In this document: positions 17,987 through 27,883 of the stretch, one piece after another
Layout: each line of letters starts with the position of its first letter
Position numbering within the stretch: the first letter of the stretch is position 1
Source: Gammaproteobacteria bacterium
Lineage (GTDB): Bacteria > Pseudomonadota > Gammaproteobacteria > Enterobacterales > Permianibacteraceae
DNA length: 64,000 nucleotides
Direction of reading: 5' to 3'
Assembly: GCA_016182845.1 (NCBI GenBank)
Contig: JACPFT010000005.1
Coordinates: forward strand, 248,001 to 312,000
Position numbers and translations under genes: made by a program
Notes under the pieces: model-generated
Databases searched by the model: none
What the model saw: the letters and a program-made list of their open reading frames with translations, nothing else
What the model was told of the DNA's origin: nothing

Positions 17987-18124
17987 TTAACCGCCAAGGC
18001 GCCAAGACGCCAAGACGCCAAGACGCCAAGACGCCAAGACGCCAAGACGCCAAGACGCCAAGGAGTGAAATGGGAGATGCTCCTATTGGCAATTCTCCGT
18101 GTCTTGGCGTCTTGGCGGTTAATT
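17987..18124. repeat. Palindromic repeat, copy 1, with expanded 8-bp tandem array
   Basis: The left arm starts TTAACCGCCAAGGC at 17987 and runs into seven perfect copies of GCCAAGAC (18001-18056), with one variant unit on each side. The right arm (18101-18122) is the reverse complement of TTAACCGCCAAGAC plus one further unit. The spacer holds AGGAGTGAAATGGGAG... without a gene. The unequal arms (nine units against two to three) suggest slippage expansion of the left arm. Related elements lie at 35789-35866 and 42648-42757. This copy separates dapD from yffB, both on the minus strand. Confidence 0.9.
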
Positions 18125-18128
18125 CTTT

Positions 18129-18953
18129 TTATTCCACGCCGCGCAGCAGCTCGTTGATGCCGACCTTGGCGCGGGTCTTGGCGTCGACTTTCTTGACGAT
18201 GATCGCCGCATACAGGGAGTACTTGCCGTCGGCGGAGGGCAGGTTGCCGGGGACCACCACCGAGCCCGCCGGCACGCGGCCGTAATGCACTTCGTCGGTT
18301 TCGCGGTCGTAGATGCGCGTCGACTGGCCGATAAACACGCCCATGGAGATCACCGCGCCTTCCTCGACGATGACGCCTTCCACGATTTCGGAGCGCGCGC
18401 CGATGAAACAACCGTCCTCGATGATGGTGGGATTGGCCTGCAAGGGTTCCAGGACGCCGCCGATGCCGACGCCGCCGGACAGGTGCACGTTCTTGCCGAT
18501 TTGCGCGCAGGAGCCGACGGTGGCCCAGGTGTCCACCATGGTGCCGCTGTCCACATAGGCACCGATGTTCACATAGGAGGGCATGAGCACCACGTCGCGG
18601 GCGACGTAGGCGCCGCGCCGGGCATAGGCGCCGGGCACGACGCGGGTGCCGTCGCGGGCGAAATCCTCGGCCGTGTAGCCGGAGTATTTGAGTGGCACCT
18701 TGTCGTAGAACTGCACGTCGCCGGATTTCACCGGGGCGTTGTTCTCCAGGCGGAAGGACAGCAGGACCGCCTTCTTCAGCCATTGGTTGACCTGCCACTG
18801 GCCGTCACGCTTCTCGGCGACGCGTAACTCGCCGCGATCCAGCTGGCCGAGGATGTCCTGGACGGCGGAACGCAGCTCGGCGGACGCCGTGCTGGGGCTT
18901 AGGCTCGCGCGGTCTTCAAAGGCGGATTCGATCAGATTTTGCAGGGGGGGCAT
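18129..18953 (-). CDS. dapD: 2,3,4,5-tetrahydropyridine-2,6-dicarboxylate N-succinyltransferase
   Basis: Succinyl-CoA-dependent enzyme of the lysine/diaminopimelate pathway, 274 residues as in E. coli. An N-terminal helical domain (about 1-95) is followed by a left-handed beta-helix of hexapeptide repeats (about 100-235), recognisable in [20 protein letters not shown] and the GGVGIGG turn. A C-terminal strand region ends in INELLRGVE. It lies 23 bases downstream of glnD, keeping the E. coli order map-glnD-dapD. The pathway partners dapE (downstream, beyond the repeat) and dapA (56.8 kb) are also in the window. Confidence 0.97.
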   Translation of the reverse strand: MPPLQNLIESAFEDRASLSPSTASAELRSAVQDILGQLDRGELRVAEKRDGQWQVNQWLKKAVLLSFRLENNAPVKSGDVQFYDKVPLKYSGYTAEDFARDGTRVVPGAYARRGAYVARDVVLMPSYVNIGAYVDSGTMVDTWATVGSCAQIGKNVHLSGGVGIGGVLEPLQANPTIIEDGCFIGARSEIVEGVIVEEGAVISMGVFIGQSTRIYDRETDEVHYGRVPAGSVVVPGNLPSADGKYSLYAAIIVKKVDAKTRAKVGINELLRGVE

Positions 18954-18976
18954 GCTAAAAAACTCGCAGAAAAGTA

Positions 18977-21664
18977 TTAGGCGGCGTTATGCCGGCCCTT
19001 GGTATCCAACGCCTCGGCATCATCCAGATAATGCTGGATGGTGGCGCGCAGGGCATCTTGTTTCGCGGCGTCCGTGAACGGCGCATCGTCCTGATCGCTG
19101 ATGAAAAACATATCCTCGACCTTTTCGCCCAGGGTCACGATCTTGGCATTGTGCAGGCGCACGCCGTGGGCGCGGAAGGCGTGGCCGATGCGCGACAACA
19201 GGCCCGGGCGATCCAGGGCGATGACTTCCATGGCGGTGCGGCCGTTCTGCAGCTCCGGTAGGAAAGTGACCGTGGTCTTCACCGAGAAATGGGCGAAGCG
19301 GCGCGGCGTCCGGCGCTGCAGGACCAGGGGACATTGATCCACATGGCGCAGCTCCTTTTCTAGTAACTTTTCGACGCTCTTGATGCGGCGCGGGTCGTTA
19401 ACCGGCTGGCCGTCCTCGTCCAGGACCACGAAGCTGTCCAGGCAATAGCCGTTCTGGGCGGTGTGCACGGTGGCGTCCAGGATGGACAGGCCCTTCTGGG
19501 CCAAGAGCGTGGTGATGGCGGCGAACAGCTGATCCTGGTCGCGGATGTACACGAAGATCTCGGTGCCGCCCTCGGAAGCGTGCTTGCGCAGCATCACCAG
19601 GGGCTCGCCGCGCGCATCGTGGCGCAGGATGCCCATGGTGTGCCAGGCCACCTGGCTCGCCGAGTACTTCAGGAAATAATCCTCGCCCCACTGCGCCCAG
19701 AGCTGCTCCACCTCGCGGCTGGGCAGCCTCGCCGCGTCCAGCAGGGTCTTGGCGTCCAGCTGCACGTCGGCGATGCGCTCGGCGCGGTTGATGGGGTTCT
19801 CCAGGCCCCGGCGCAGGGCGCGCTTGGTGGCATGGTAGAGATCCCGCAGCAGGGCGTCCTTCCAGGAGTTCCACAGGGATTCGTTGGTGGCGCGGATATC
19901 GGCGACGGTCAGTACGTAGATATAATCGAGGTGCATCTGGTCGCCGACCTTGCGGGCGAAGGCATTGACCACGTCCGGGTCGCTGATGTCCTTGCTCTGG
20001 GCGGTCTTGGACAGGCTCAGGTGTTGGCGCACCAGCCAGGCCACGAGGCGGGCGTCGTGCTCGGACAGGCCTTGGGACTGGCAGAAGGCCAGGGCATCGA
20101 GCTCGCCGAACACCGAGTGATCGCCGCCCCGGCCCTTGCCGATGTCGTGGAACAGGGCGGCCAGATACACCAGCTCGGGCTTCTCCAGCTTGGCCAGGGT
20201 CTGGCTGGCCAGCGGGAACTCCTCGGCATGCTCGGGCTTGCTGAAGCGGTAGATGTTGAGCAGCAGGAACAGCGTGTGCTCGTCCACCGTGTAGACATGG
20301 AACATGTCGTACTGCATCTGCCCGGTGATGCGCGCGAAATCCGGGATATAGGCGGCGAGGACGCCATAGCGCTTGATCAGCGCCAGGGCCTTGTCCAGGC
20401 CCTTGCGCCCGCGCAGCAGACGCAGGAACAGGGCATGGTGTTCCGGCTTGGCGCGGTAGGCCGCGTCGACGAGGGGCAGGGCGTCGCGGATGCAGCGCAG
20501 GGTCGAGGCGCGGATGGCGCGGATCTTTCCGTTCTCCGCCACATGGCAGAAGATTTCCAGCAAGGCGGCGGGTTGGCGCGTGAACAGCTCCGGCTCGCGG
20601 GCCTCGATCACGTCGCCGCGCAGCTGGAAGTGCTCGTCGAGCTGGACCAGGGGCGCATCGGCATCGCGCTTCAGGATGTCCTCGGCGAAGAGATTGAGCA
20701 GCATGTCGTTCAGTTCGCGGATCTGCATCACCGAGCGGTAGTAGCGCTTCATCATCTGCTCGATGCCCAGGCTGTTCTCCTGATCCTCATAGCCCAGGCG
20801 CGCGGCCAGGAGGCGCTGGTAGTCGAACAGCAATCGGTCCTCGCCGCGTCCGGCGACGAGGTGCAGGCCGAAGCGCAGCTTCCATAGATAGGCCTGGCAG
20901 CTGGACAGGGCCAGGTACTCGGATTCGGTGAGATAGCCCAGGTGCACCAGCTCGTGCAGGGTCTTGGCGCCGTAATGGCGCTTCAGGACCCAGGCGATGG
21001 TCTGCAGATCGCGCAGGCCTCCCGGGCTGGATTTCAGATTCGGCTCCAGCTTGTAGGCGCTGGACAGGGTCTTGTAGTGGCGCTGTTTCTGTTCGTTGAA
21101 CTTGGCTTCGAAGAATTCGCCGGCGGGGAAGATCCGGTCCGGGCCGGTGGCCTCCACCATGGCCGCGAACAGCCGGTCGTTACCGGCCAGGGCGCGGGCC
21201 TCCAAGAGGTTCGTGCAGATGGTGATGTCGGCGGCGGCCTGGGCCGCGCATTCGGCCACCGAGCGCACCGCGTGTCCGATCTCAAGTCCCAGATCCCAGA
21301 GCCGGGTCAGGAAGACTTCGAGTTTCTCCCGGCTGGCCGCGTCCAGGGTCGCTTCGGTCAAGACCAGGAGATCGATATCGGAATGGGGATGCAACTCGCC
21401 GCGCCCGTAGCCGCCCACGGCGCACAGGCAGAGGCGATGGTCCAGGCCCGAGGCCTGCCAGAAGTCCTGCAACAGGGCATCGAGCTGGGTGGCGCGGGCA
21501 TGCACCAGGACTTCCACGTCCTCGCCGGCATCGAAGGCCTGTTCCAGGGCCTCCTGGCCGGCTTTCAAATAGGCCTTGCCGGCGGCGAGCGGGTCCTCGC
21601 CGAGAGTCATCGACCGGGCCAGCTCGGCCCGCAGTTCGGCGAGCTCCTGCCCGGCCGCGGCCAT
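18977..21664 (-). CDS. glnD: PII uridylyltransferase / uridylyl-removing enzyme
   Basis: Nitrogen sensor of 895 residues that uridylylates and de-uridylylates PII in response to glutamine. Domains in order: nucleotidyltransferase (about 50-220; [17 protein letters not shown] with the two catalytic Asp), helical linker, HD phosphohydrolase (about 460-580; [15 protein letters not shown]), and two C-terminal ACT domains (about 710-790 and 820-890; the last begins [16 protein letters not shown]). All catalytic motifs are intact. The ATG overlaps the map stop by one base (TGATG), so translation is probably coupled. glnB is not in the window. Confidence 0.97.
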   Translation of the reverse strand: MAAAGQELAELRAELARSMTLGEDPLAAGKAYLKAGQEALEQAFDAGEDVEVLVHARATQLDALLQDFWQASGLDHRLCLCAVGGYGRGELHPHSDIDLLVLTEATLDAASREKLEVFLTRLWDLGLEIGHAVRSVAECAAQAAADITICTNLLEARALAGNDRLFAAMVEATGPDRIFPAGEFFEAKFNEQKQRHYKTLSSAYKLEPNLKSSPGGLRDLQTIAWVLKRHYGAKTLHELVHLGYLTESEYLALSSCQAYLWKLRFGLHLVAGRGEDRLLFDYQRLLAARLGYEDQENSLGIEQMMKRYYRSVMQIRELNDMLLNLFAEDILKRDADAPLVQLDEHFQLRGDVIEAREPELFTRQPAALLEIFCHVAENGKIRAIRASTLRCIRDALPLVDAAYRAKPEHHALFLRLLRGRKGLDKALALIKRYGVLAAYIPDFARITGQMQYDMFHVYTVDEHTLFLLLNIYRFSKPEHAEEFPLASQTLAKLEKPELVYLAALFHDIGKGRGGDHSVFGELDALAFCQSQGLSEHDARLVAWLVRQHLSLSKTAQSKDISDPDVVNAFARKVGDQMHLDYIYVLTVADIRATNESLWNSWKDALLRDLYHATKRALRRGLENPINRAERIADVQLDAKTLLDAARLPSREVEQLWAQWGEDYFLKYSASQVAWHTMGILRHDARGEPLVMLRKHASEGGTEIFVYIRDQDQLFAAITTLLAQKGLSILDATVHTAQNGYCLDSFVVLDEDGQPVNDPRRIKSVEKLLEKELRHVDQCPLVLQRRTPRRFAHFSVKTTVTFLPELQNGRTAMEVIALDRPGLLSRIGHAFRAHGVRLHNAKIVTLGEKVEDMFFISDQDDAPFTDAAKQDALRATIQHYLDDAEALDTKGRHNAA

Positions 21665-22431
21665 CAGAAGGATTCCTCTTTGCGCTTGGTGAGGACTTCC
21701 ACACCGTCGGCGGTCACCGCCAGGGTGTGCTCCCACTGGGCGGACAGGGAGCGATCCTTGGTGAGCACGGTCCAGCCGTCCGGCATCAGCTTCACTTCGC
21801 GCTTGCCGGCATTGATCATGGGCTCGATGGTGAAGCACATGCCTTCCTTCAGCACTTCGCCGGTGCCGGGACGGCCGTAGTGTAGGACCTGGGGGTCTTC
21901 GTGGAAGATCCGGCCTATGCCGTGGCCGCAGTATTCGCGCACCACGGAGAAGCCGTGCTTTTCGGCGTGGCTCTGGATGGCATGGCCGATGTCGCCCAGG
22001 CGCATGCCCGGCTTGACCATCTTGATGCCCAGGTACAGGCATTCCTGGGTCACCCGGGTCAGGCGCTCGGCCAGGATGGAGGGCTTGCCCACATAGAACA
22101 TCTTGGAGGTGTCGCCGTGGAAACCGTCCTTGATGACCGTAATGTCGATATTGATGATGTCGCCGTCTTTCAGGGCCTTGTCGGCGGGGATGCCGTGGCA
22201 GACCACATGGTTGACCGAGGTGCAGATGGACTTGGGAAAGCCGTGGTAGTTGAGCGGGGCGGGCACGGCCTGCTGCACATTGACCATGTAGTCGTGGCAG
22301 AGCCGGTTCAACTCATCGGTGGTGACACCCTTGACCACATGGGGCTCGATCATCTCCAGCACTTCCGCCGCCAGGCGGCCGGCCACGCGCATTTTTTCCA
22401 GTTCGTCGGGGGTCTTCAGGGTGATACTCAT
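21664..22431 (-). CDS. map: Type I methionine aminopeptidase
   Basis: Removes the N-terminal Met from nascent proteins. The 255-residue single-domain enzyme shows the metal-binding residues in order: Asp in NIDITVIKDGFHGDTS (two Asp), His in GHGIGRIFHEDP, Glu in FTIEPMINAG, and a final Glu in QWEHTLAVTADG. The ATG has AAGGATAAT directly upstream. It is divergent from rpsB and first in the map-glnD-dapD run. This arrangement (map opposite rpsB) is the standard gammaproteobacterial one. Confidence 0.97.
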   Translation of the reverse strand: MSITLKTPDELEKMRVAGRLAAEVLEMIEPHVVKGVTTDELNRLCHDYMVNVQQAVPAPLNYHGFPKSICTSVNHVVCHGIPADKALKDGDIINIDITVIKDGFHGDTSKMFYVGKPSILAERLTRVTQECLYLGIKMVKPGMRLGDIGHAIQSHAEKHGFSVVREYCGHGIGRIFHEDPQVLHYGRPGTGEVLKEGMCFTIEPMINAGKREVKLMPDGWTVLTKDRSLSAQWEHTLAVTADGVEVLTKRKEESF

Positions 22432-22512
22432 ATTATCCTTGGAATACAGCCGCTTAGGGCTGGTTCATGAGGCATGCTCGCCGCGGCTGCGTAGGGCGTT
22501 GCAAGGCTTACG

Positions 22513-22541
22513 TTGAGAAAAACTTGCGCCTATGGTATAAA
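22513..22541 (+). promoter_or_regulatory. Sigma-70 promoter for rpsB-tsf
   Basis: TTGAGA at 22513-22518, a 17-base spacer, and TATAAA at 22536-22541 form a near-consensus promoter. It is followed by GC-rich AGCGCGGCC, like the discriminator of growth-rate-regulated ribosomal promoters. The start would be near 22548, giving a leader of about 150 bases. Confidence 0.8.
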
Positions 22542-22547
22542 GCGCGG

Positions 22548-22697
22548 CCTTCGGAGGCAAACCGAATCATCGGATGGGCTCCCGGAGGCATTACTACAAC
22601 CCACACACGCATCGTCACAGACGCCGGGGTGCTTCGGTTTAACGACCAAAGTCGGCGCCTGGGATGCGTGGAGGCCAAACCCCATCAGGAGTAAAAA
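22548..22697 (+). promoter_or_regulatory. rpsB 5' untranslated leader, possible S2 autoregulatory site
   Basis: About 150 untranslated bases separate the promoter from rpsB and end in CAGGAG-TAAAAA-ATG. The leader has complementary GC-rich segments (for example CGGAGGC near 22551 and GGAGGCATT near 22581). In E. coli, S2 represses its own mRNA through a structured leader conserved in gammaproteobacteria. That it works here is inference; I did not fold it. Confidence 0.45.
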
Positions 22698-23447
22698 ATG
22701 GCTAAAGTTTCCATGCGCGACATGATCCAGGCTGGCGTCCACTTCGGTCACCAGACCCGTTACTGGAACCCGCAGATGAAGCAGTACATCTACGGCGCTC
22801 GCAACAAGATTCACATCATCAACCTCGAACACACCCTGCCCCTGTTCAATGACGCGATGAACTTCCTGAGCTCCATCGCCGCCAAGAAGGGCAAGATCCT
22901 GTTCGTGGGCACCAAGCGCGCCGCTTCCGAATCCGTCAAGGAAGAAGCCCTGCGCTGCGGCCAGTACTTCGTGAACGAACGCTGGCTGGGCGGCATGCTG
23001 ACCAACTACAAGACCGTTCGTCAGTCCATCAAGCGTCTGAAAGACCTGGAAACCATGAGCCAGGATGGTACCTTCGCCAAGGTCACCAAGAAAGAAGCCC
23101 TGCTCATGACCCGCGAGCTGGACAAGCTGGAACGCTCCCTGGGCGGCATCAAGGACATGGGCGGCCTGCCGGACGTGCTGTTCGTCATCGGTTCCGACCA
23201 TGAGAAGATCGCTATCACCGAAGCCAACAAGCTGGGCATCCCGGTCGTGGCCGTTGTCGATACCAATGCTTCCCCGGACGGCGTCGATTACGTCATCCCC
23301 GGCAACGACGACGCCATCCGCGCCATCCAGTTGTACCTGAAGGCTGCCGCCGACTCCATCGGCGAAGGCCGCGTGGTCGCCAACCAGGTTGGCGATGCGC
23401 CGGAAGACTTCGTGGAAGTCGCCGACAAGGAAGCCGCCGCTGAATAA
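22698..23447 (+). CDS. rpsB: 30S ribosomal protein S2
   Basis: Structural protein of the small subunit, needed for S1 docking. The 249 residues begin [20 protein letters not shown], with the S2 signatures [13 protein letters not shown] and, near residue 200, [21 protein letters not shown] coiled-coil insertion lies at about 105-150. It ends in an acidic tail. Codon choice is strongly biased to C-ending codons, as expected of a highly expressed gene. It is the first gene of the rpsB-tsf unit, with a strong promoter and a long leader upstream and an attenuator-like hairpin just after the stop. Confidence 0.98.
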   Translation: MAKVSMRDMIQAGVHFGHQTRYWNPQMKQYIYGARNKIHIINLEHTLPLFNDAMNFLSSIAAKKGKILFVGTKRAASESVKEEALRCGQYFVNERWLGGMLTNYKTVRQSIKRLKDLETMSQDGTFAKVTKKEALLMTRELDKLERSLGGIKDMGGLPDVLFVIGSDHEKIAITEANKLGIPVVAVVDTNASPDGVDYVIPGNDDAIRAIQLYLKAAADSIGEGRVVANQVGDAPEDFVEVADKEAAAE

Positions 23448-23467
23448 GCCGCGCCGACTTGCCGGAT

Positions 23468-23493
23468 AAAAAGGGGGCCCAGCCCCCTTTTTT
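23468..23493 (+). terminator. Attenuator/terminator between rpsB and tsf
   Basis: An 11-bp stem AAAAAGGGGGC / GCCCCCTTTTT with a 3-base loop runs into a T-run 20 bases after the rpsB stop. A partial terminator here would give more S2 than EF-Ts messenger, or the reverse if tsf has its own promoter. Confidence 0.85.
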
Positions 23494-23538
23494 GGGCATT
23501 TTTTCGAGCTACAGGCTCCTGCCTTTCGCTCTTCGTCG

Positions 23539-23621
23539 CGAGTCCGGTGCATGCCCGGACTCGCTCGCGCCAAATCAATCACTTAGGTGATCGATTTGCG
23601 GCCGGGCCCGTCTTGGCCCGG
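23539..23621 (+). repeat. Three consecutive hairpins in the rpsB-tsf spacer
   Basis: Beyond the terminator lie three inverted repeats: CGAGTCCGG / CCGGACTCG (23539-23563, perfect 9 bp, 7-base loop); AAATCAATCAC / GTGATCGATTT (23572-23597, one mismatch); and CCGGGCC / GGCCCGG (23602-23621). They occupy most of the space before the tsf ribosome site. They may shape mRNA processing or stability. Confidence 0.7.
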
Positions 23622-23662
23622 ACTAGCTGCATCTTGAACCTTAGACTTGTGAGGATATGACC

Positions 23663-24538
23663 ATGGCTGAGATCACCGCCGCCCTCGTTAAAGAACTGCG
23701 CGAGCGCACCGCCGCCGGCATGATGGAATGCAAGAAGGCCCTGACCGAGTCCAATGGCGACATCGAGCTGGCCATCGAAAACATGCGTAAGGCCGGCGCC
23801 ATCAAGGCCGCCAAGAAGGCCGGCCGCGTGGCCGCCGAAGGCCTGATCGTCGCCAAGAGCAACGGCAAGCTGGCCGCCCTGGTGGAAGTCAACTGCGAAA
23901 CCGATTTCGTGGCCCGTGACGCCAACTTCATCGCCTTCGCCAATGCCGTCGGCGACGTCGCCCTGGCCGGCGCCATCGACAATGTCGAAGCCCTGTCCGC
24001 CGCCAAGCTGGCCTCCGGCGAAACCGTCGAAGAGACCCGCGCCGCCCTGGTGGCCAAGATCGGCGAAAACATGACCGTGCGCCGCGTGCAGCTGGTCAGC
24101 GCCGACGCCGTGGTCGGCATCTACGTGCACGGCGGCCGTATCGGCGTCGCCGTGGCCCTGAAGGCCGGCGACGAAGAGCTGGCCAAGCAGTTGGCCATGC
24201 ATGTCGCCGCCGCCAAGCCGGAAGTCGTGCGTCCGGAAGACGTGCCAGCCGAGCTGGTCGCCAAGGAGCGCGACATCGCCACCGCCAAGGCCGCCGAATC
24301 CGGCAAGCCGGCCAACATAGTCGAGAAGATGGTGGAAGGCACGATCGCCAAGTTCGTCAACGAAGTCTCCCTGGTCGGCCAGGCCTTCGTCATGGACCCG
24401 AACGTCACCGTCGGCCAGCTGCTGAAGAACAAGGGCGCCGATGTCGCGAGCTTCGTGCGCCTGGAAGTGGGCGAGGGCATCGAGAAGGTGGAAACCGACT
24501 TCGCCGCCGAAGTCGCCGCCATGGCCAAGGGCGCCTAA
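23663..24538 (+). CDS. tsf: Elongation factor Ts
   Basis: Nucleotide exchange factor for EF-Tu, 291 residues. The N-terminal UBA-like domain begins [19 protein letters not shown], followed by the conserved EF-Tu-contacting TDFVARD segment at about residues 80-86, the core subdomains, and a C-terminal module. I chose ATG 23663 (MAEIT) because GAGGAT lies about seven bases upstream; an ATG six bases earlier is too close to it. Composition is Ala/Lys-rich with biased codons, as usual for translation factors. It follows rpsB through a spacer rich in hairpins and is followed by a MITE-like element. Confidence 0.97.
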   Translation: MAEITAALVKELRERTAAGMMECKKALTESNGDIELAIENMRKAGAIKAAKKAGRVAAEGLIVAKSNGKLAALVEVNCETDFVARDANFIAFANAVGDVALAGAIDNVEALSAAKLASGETVEETRAALVAKIGENMTVRRVQLVSADAVVGIYVHGGRIGVAVALKAGDEELAKQLAMHVAAAKPEVVRPEDVPAELVAKERDIATAKAAESGKPANIVEKMVEGTIAKFVNEVSLVGQAFVMDPNVTVGQLLKNKGADVASFVRLEVGEGIEKVETDFAAEVAAMAKGA

Positions 24539-24548
24539 GACGCGCTTG

Positions 24549-24705
24549 TGGCCTGTACGGGTAATTCGTTAACTTTAGTTCGGATGCATGAAGCCCTGAG
24601 ACAAGGCGCCGCGATGAGTCATAGCAGGGCTATGGCGAGGCGCGGCAACGCTGTACCAGGGGTTCAGGCGCCGAAATGGAGTAACGGAATTACCCACACA
24701 GGCCA
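24549..24705. mobile_element. MITE-like near-palindromic element flanked by CTTG
   Basis: A 157-bp imperfect palindrome. The left end TGGCCTGTACGGGTAATTC matches the complement of the right end (TGGCCTGTGTGGGTAATTC) at 17 of 19 bases. Similarity continues inward with small gaps, to GCCGCG ... CGCGGC and a central ATAGC-AGG-GCTAT hairpin at about 24619-24631. Outside both ends is the direct repeat CTTG (24545-24548 and 24706-24709), as expected of a target-site duplication. No transposase frame is inside; a plus frame across it looks like a chance ORF. It lies between tsf and pyrH. Confidence 0.7.
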
Positions 24706-24712
24706 CTTGCTA

Positions 24713-24776
24713 CGCGGGCCGGGAGTCTTTCCGGCCCGCGAGTCTGGCCTGATGGGCATGCTTTCGCGTGCCCATC
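24713..24776 (+). terminator. Two hairpins upstream of pyrH
   Basis: CGCGGGCCGG / CCGGCCCGCG (24713-24740, perfect 10-bp stem, 8-base loop) and GATGGGCATGC / GCGTGCCCATC (24751-24776, one mismatch). The first could terminate rpsB-tsf transcripts, though no T-run follows. The second may be part of a pyrH leader. With the element above they fill the 314-base gap between tsf and pyrH, where I see no gene. Confidence 0.5.
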
Positions 24777-24852
24777 GCGACAGATTCGAATCCCTGCTTC
24801 TCGCAGCATCTATTCGCGCTGGCGTTGGCAAGCGCCGGCACAAGGAGCGCCC

Positions 24853-25575
24853 ATGACTGACATCGCCAAGCCGGTTTACAAACGCATCCTGCTCAAGCTC
24901 TCCGGCGAAGCCCTGATGGGCAACGAAGGCTTTGGCATCGATCCCCAGGTGCTGGATCGCATGGCCTGGGAAGTCCAGCAGCTGGTGGGCCTGGGCGTGC
25001 AGGTCGGCATGGTGGTGGGCGGCGGTAACCTGTTCCGCGGCGAGGCCCTGGCCAAGGCCGGCATGAACCGCGTCGCCGGCGACCACATGGGCATGCTGGC
25101 CACGGTCATGAATGCCCTGGCCATGCAGGACGCCCTGGAGCGTAGCGGCGTGCCGACCCGGGTCATGTCCGCCATCTCCCTGACCTCGGTCTGCGAGGAC
25201 TACGACCGCCGTTTCGCCATGCGCTTTATGCAGGCGGGTCAAGTCGTTATCTTTTCCGCGGGCACGGGCAATCCCTTCTTCACCACCGACACGGCGGCCG
25301 TACTGCGCGGCATCGAGATCGAGGCCGATCTCATCATCAAGGCCACCAAGGTGGACGGTGTGTACTCGGCCGATCCCAAGAAGGATCCGAACGCCGAGCG
25401 TTATGCCAAACTGTCTTACGACGAGGCCCTGGAGAAGGAGCTGGCCATCATGGACCTGACCGCCTTCTGCCTCGCCCGCGACCACAAGAAGACCATGCGC
25501 GTCTTCAATATGAACAAGCCGAATGCCCTGTTGCGCGTCGTCGCCAACCAGGACGAAGGGACGCTCATTCAATAA
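24853..25575 (+). CDS. pyrH: Uridylate kinase (UMP kinase)
   Basis: Hexameric UMP kinase making UDP, 240 residues (E. coli 241). The amino-acid-kinase fold is shown by the N-terminal [11 protein letters not shown], the glycine-rich [10 protein letters not shown], the [14 protein letters not shown] helix, [16 protein letters not shown], and the ATP-site region [19 protein letters not shown] lies seven bases before the ATG. It stands between tsf and frr as in E. coli, 33 bases ahead of frr. Confidence 0.98.
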   Translation: MTDIAKPVYKRILLKLSGEALMGNEGFGIDPQVLDRMAWEVQQLVGLGVQVGMVVGGGNLFRGEALAKAGMNRVAGDHMGMLATVMNALAMQDALERSGVPTRVMSAISLTSVCEDYDRRFAMRFMQAGQVVIFSAGTGNPFFTTDTAAVLRGIEIEADLIIKATKVDGVYSADPKKDPNAERYAKLSYDEALEKELAIMDLTAFCLARDHKKTMRVFNMNKPNALLRVVANQDEGTLIQ

Positions 25576-25608
25576 TCTGGCATTAGCCATTCCGACACGG
25601 AGACTAGC

Positions 25609-26166
25609 GTGATTAACGATATCAAGAACGACGCTGAAAGCCGCATGGGCAAGTCGGTGGAAGCCCTCAAGCACGAGCTGGTCAAGATTCGTACCGGCCG
25701 CGCCCATCCCAGCCTGCTGGAACACGTCCAGGTGTCCTTCTACGGCTCCATGGTGCCCATCTCCCAGGCCGCCAGCGTGGCCACCGCCGATTCCCGCACC
25801 CTGACCGTGACGCCCTTCGACAAGAACATGATTGGCCCCATCGAGAAGGCCATCATGACCTCGGACCTGGGTCTGAACCCCATGTCCGCCGGCACCACCA
25901 TCCGCGTGCCTCTGCCGCCCCTGACCGAGGAGCGTCGCCGCGATCTGACCAAGGTGGTCAAGCACGAGGGCGAGAATGCCAAGGTCGCCGTGCGCAACAT
26001 TCGCCGCGACGCCATTGCCGACATCAAGGAGCTCCTGAAGGCCAAGGACATCACCGAAGACGACGAGCGCAAGGCCGGTGATGCCATGCAGAAGCTGACC
26101 GACAAGCACATCGAGGCCATCGACAAGATCCTGGCCGAAAAAGAAAAGGAACTGATGGAGATCTGA
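25609..26166 (+). CDS. frr: Ribosome recycling factor
   Basis: A 185-residue (E. coli 185) tRNA-mimic that splits post-termination ribosomes with EF-G. It has the three-helix-bundle sequence with characteristic [15 protein letters not shown] and [17 protein letters not shown] segments, and a long C-terminal helix ([20 protein letters not shown]). The start codon is GTG, preceded by ACGGAGAC. A terminator-like hairpin follows before uppS. Confidence 0.98.
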   Translation: MINDIKNDAESRMGKSVEALKHELVKIRTGRAHPSLLEHVQVSFYGSMVPISQAASVATADSRTLTVTPFDKNMIGPIEKAIMTSDLGLNPMSAGTTIRVPLPPLTEERRRDLTKVVKHEGENAKVAVRNIRRDAIADIKELLKAKDITEDDERKAGDAMQKLTDKHIEAIDKILAEKEKELMEI

Positions 26167-26192
26167 AGGCGGGCTTCCGCTTCCGGATCATG

Positions 26193-26219
26193 GGCCGCGC
26201 CAGCTGTGCGCGGCCTTTT
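26193..26219 (+). terminator. Terminator/attenuator between frr and uppS
   Basis: An 8-bp stem GGCCGCGC / GCGCGGCC with a 7-base loop is followed by TTTT, 25 bases before the uppS start. Read-through is expected because no clear promoter is visible in the short gap. Confidence 0.75.
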
Positions 26220-26244
26220 GCCATTAGGAGCTACGAGAAGATCT

Positions 26245-27003
26245 ATGCCGGCTAACAAGGCCAAGAACAACGAGATGCGCCTGCCGCGCCATGTCGCCAT
26301 CATCATGGACGGCAACGGCCGTTGGGCCGAGAAACGCTTCCTGCCGCGCGTGGCCGGCCACAAGGCCGGCGTCGACTCGGTGCGCGCCGCCGTCACCATC
26401 TGCGGCGAGCTGGGCATCGAGGCCCTGACCCTGTTCGCCTTCTCCAGCGAGAACTGGGCGCGGCCGGCCGAGGAAGTGTCCCTGCTCATGGAGCTCTTCC
26501 TTAGTGCTCTGGAAAAAGAGGTCAAGAAGCTGCACAAGGCCAATGTGCGCCTACGGATCATCGGCGATCTGTCCCGCTTCAACGCCAAGCTGCGCTCGCG
26601 CATCGCCGACGCGGAGGCCCTGACCGCCGGCAACACCGGCCTGCGCCTGTTCATCGCCGCCAATTACGGCGGGCAATGGGACATCGCCCAGGCGGCACGC
26701 CGCCTCGCGGCGCGCGTGCAGCAGGGCGAGCTGGCCCTGGAGGGCATTACCCCCGAGGCCCTGGAGGCCGAAGTCTGCCTGGCCGATGCCCCCAAGCCGG
26801 ATCTGTTCATCCGTACCGGCGGCGAGCACCGCATCTCCAATTTCCTGCTCTGGCAGCTGGCCTATACCGAGCTGTATTTCACCGACACGCTTTGGCCGGA
26901 CTTCGATGCCGAGCAATTCAAGAAGGCCTTGGCGGATTTCAGCCGCCGCGAACGCCGTTTCGGCAAGACCGGTGCCCAAGTACGTAGCGAGGACAAAGCC
27001 TGA
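26245..27003 (+). CDS. uppS: Undecaprenyl diphosphate synthase
   Basis: cis-Prenyltransferase making the C55 lipid carrier for peptidoglycan and LPS. The 252-residue product has the N-terminal signature [13 protein letters not shown] (catalytic Asp), then [11 protein letters not shown], and the C-terminal region [21 protein letters not shown] chose ATG 26245, after GAGAAG; an upstream in-frame start adds 13 unsupported residues lying in the terminator. It overlaps cdsA by one base (TGATG). Confidence 0.97.
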   Translation: MPANKAKNNEMRLPRHVAIIMDGNGRWAEKRFLPRVAGHKAGVDSVRAAVTICGELGIEALTLFAFSSENWARPAEEVSLLMELFLSALEKEVKKLHKANVRLRIIGDLSRFNAKLRSRIADAEALTAGNTGLRLFIAANYGGQWDIAQAARRLAARVQQGELALEGITPEALEAEVCLADAPKPDLFIRTGGEHRISNFLLWQLAYTELYFTDTLWPDFDAEQFKKALADFSRRERRFGKTGAQVRSEDKA

Positions 27004-27872
27004 TGTTGTGGCAACGCGTGATCACTGCGCTTCTGCTCCTGCCCATCGCCCTGGGGGCGCTGTTCATGCTGCCCATCGCCAGCTTCGCGGCCTTCTGCGC
27101 CCTGGTGATGGCCGGTTGCGCCTGGGAGTGGACCCGGCTCGTTGGCTTGCACGGCCATGCATTGCGTGCCGCGTATGTGGGCCTGCTGCTGGCGCTGTTC
27201 GGCCTGCTGACGCAGCTTTCCGATCCCTTTTTCGCCTGGCCGGCGGCCCTGAGCCAGAGCCCGCCGCAATGGGTCCTCGCGCTGGGCCTAGGCTTCTGGT
27301 CCCTGGTGGCCCTGCCTCTGGTTCTGCGCTATCCGGCCTCGGCCGCGGTCTGGCGCGGGCGCGGCTGGCTGGGGGCGCTCATGGGCCTGGCGCTCTTCCT
27401 GTCCACCTGGGTGGCCCTGGTCTCCTTGCGCGCCGTGGGCGTGCTCGATGAGCCACTACGCGGCGGCTTCGTGCTGCTCTACATGCTAGGTATCATCTGG
27501 GCGGCCGATATCGGCGCCTATTTCGCCGGCAAGGCCCTGGGCCGCCGCAAACTGGCTCCGATGGTGAGCCCCGGCAAGACCGTGGAAGGTTTCCTGGGTG
27601 GCCTGGGCGGCGCCGCCGCCGTGGGCATCGCCGGCGCCCTAGCCCTGGAACTGCCCCTGCTGCCCTGGTGGCCCCTGGCCGCCCTGATCCTGGGCACGGC
27701 CCTGGTGTCGGTGCTGGGCGATCTCTTCGAATCCATGATGAAGCGCGCCGCCGGCGTCAAGGATAGCGGCAGCCTGCTGCCCGGCCACGGCGGCGTGCTC
27801 GATCGCCTGGACAGCCTTCTGGCGGCCGGCCCGGTTTTCGCCTGGCTGTTCCTGGCCTTCGGCCTGCAATGA
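27003..27872 (+). CDS. cdsA: Phosphatidate cytidylyltransferase
   Basis: Inner-membrane enzyme of 289 residues that makes CDP-diacylglycerol, the precursor of all phospholipids. About eight hydrophobic helices are visible, and the C-terminal CDS signature is [21 protein letters not shown]-like, continuing into [13 protein letters not shown] (metal-binding Asp residues). It begins one base inside the uppS stop, and its stop overlaps a possible dxr start by ATGA. This suggests tightly coupled lipid precursor genes. Confidence 0.95.
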   Translation: MLWQRVITALLLLPIALGALFMLPIASFAAFCALVMAGCAWEWTRLVGLHGHALRAAYVGLLLALFGLLTQLSDPFFAWPAALSQSPPQWVLALGLGFWSLVALPLVLRYPASAAVWRGRGWLGALMGLALFLSTWVALVSLRAVGVLDEPLRGGFVLLYMLGIIWAADIGAYFAGKALGRRKLAPMVSPGKTVEGFLGGLGGAAAVGIAGALALELPLLPWWPLAALILGTALVSVLGDLFESMMKRAAGVKDSGSLLPGHGGVLDRLDSLLAAGPVFAWLFLAFGLQ

Positions 27873-27883
27873 GGAGCGAGGGC

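Noticed and set aside
18001-18056. Possible CRISPR array or VNTR gene
   Set aside because: The units are only 8 bases with no spacers, and the array is one arm of an inverted repeat found elsewhere in the window. There are no cas genes.
24548-24856. Plus frame of 102 codons across the tsf-pyrH gap
   Set aside because: It runs through the MITE-like palindrome and two hairpins, ends at the pyrH start and matches nothing known.
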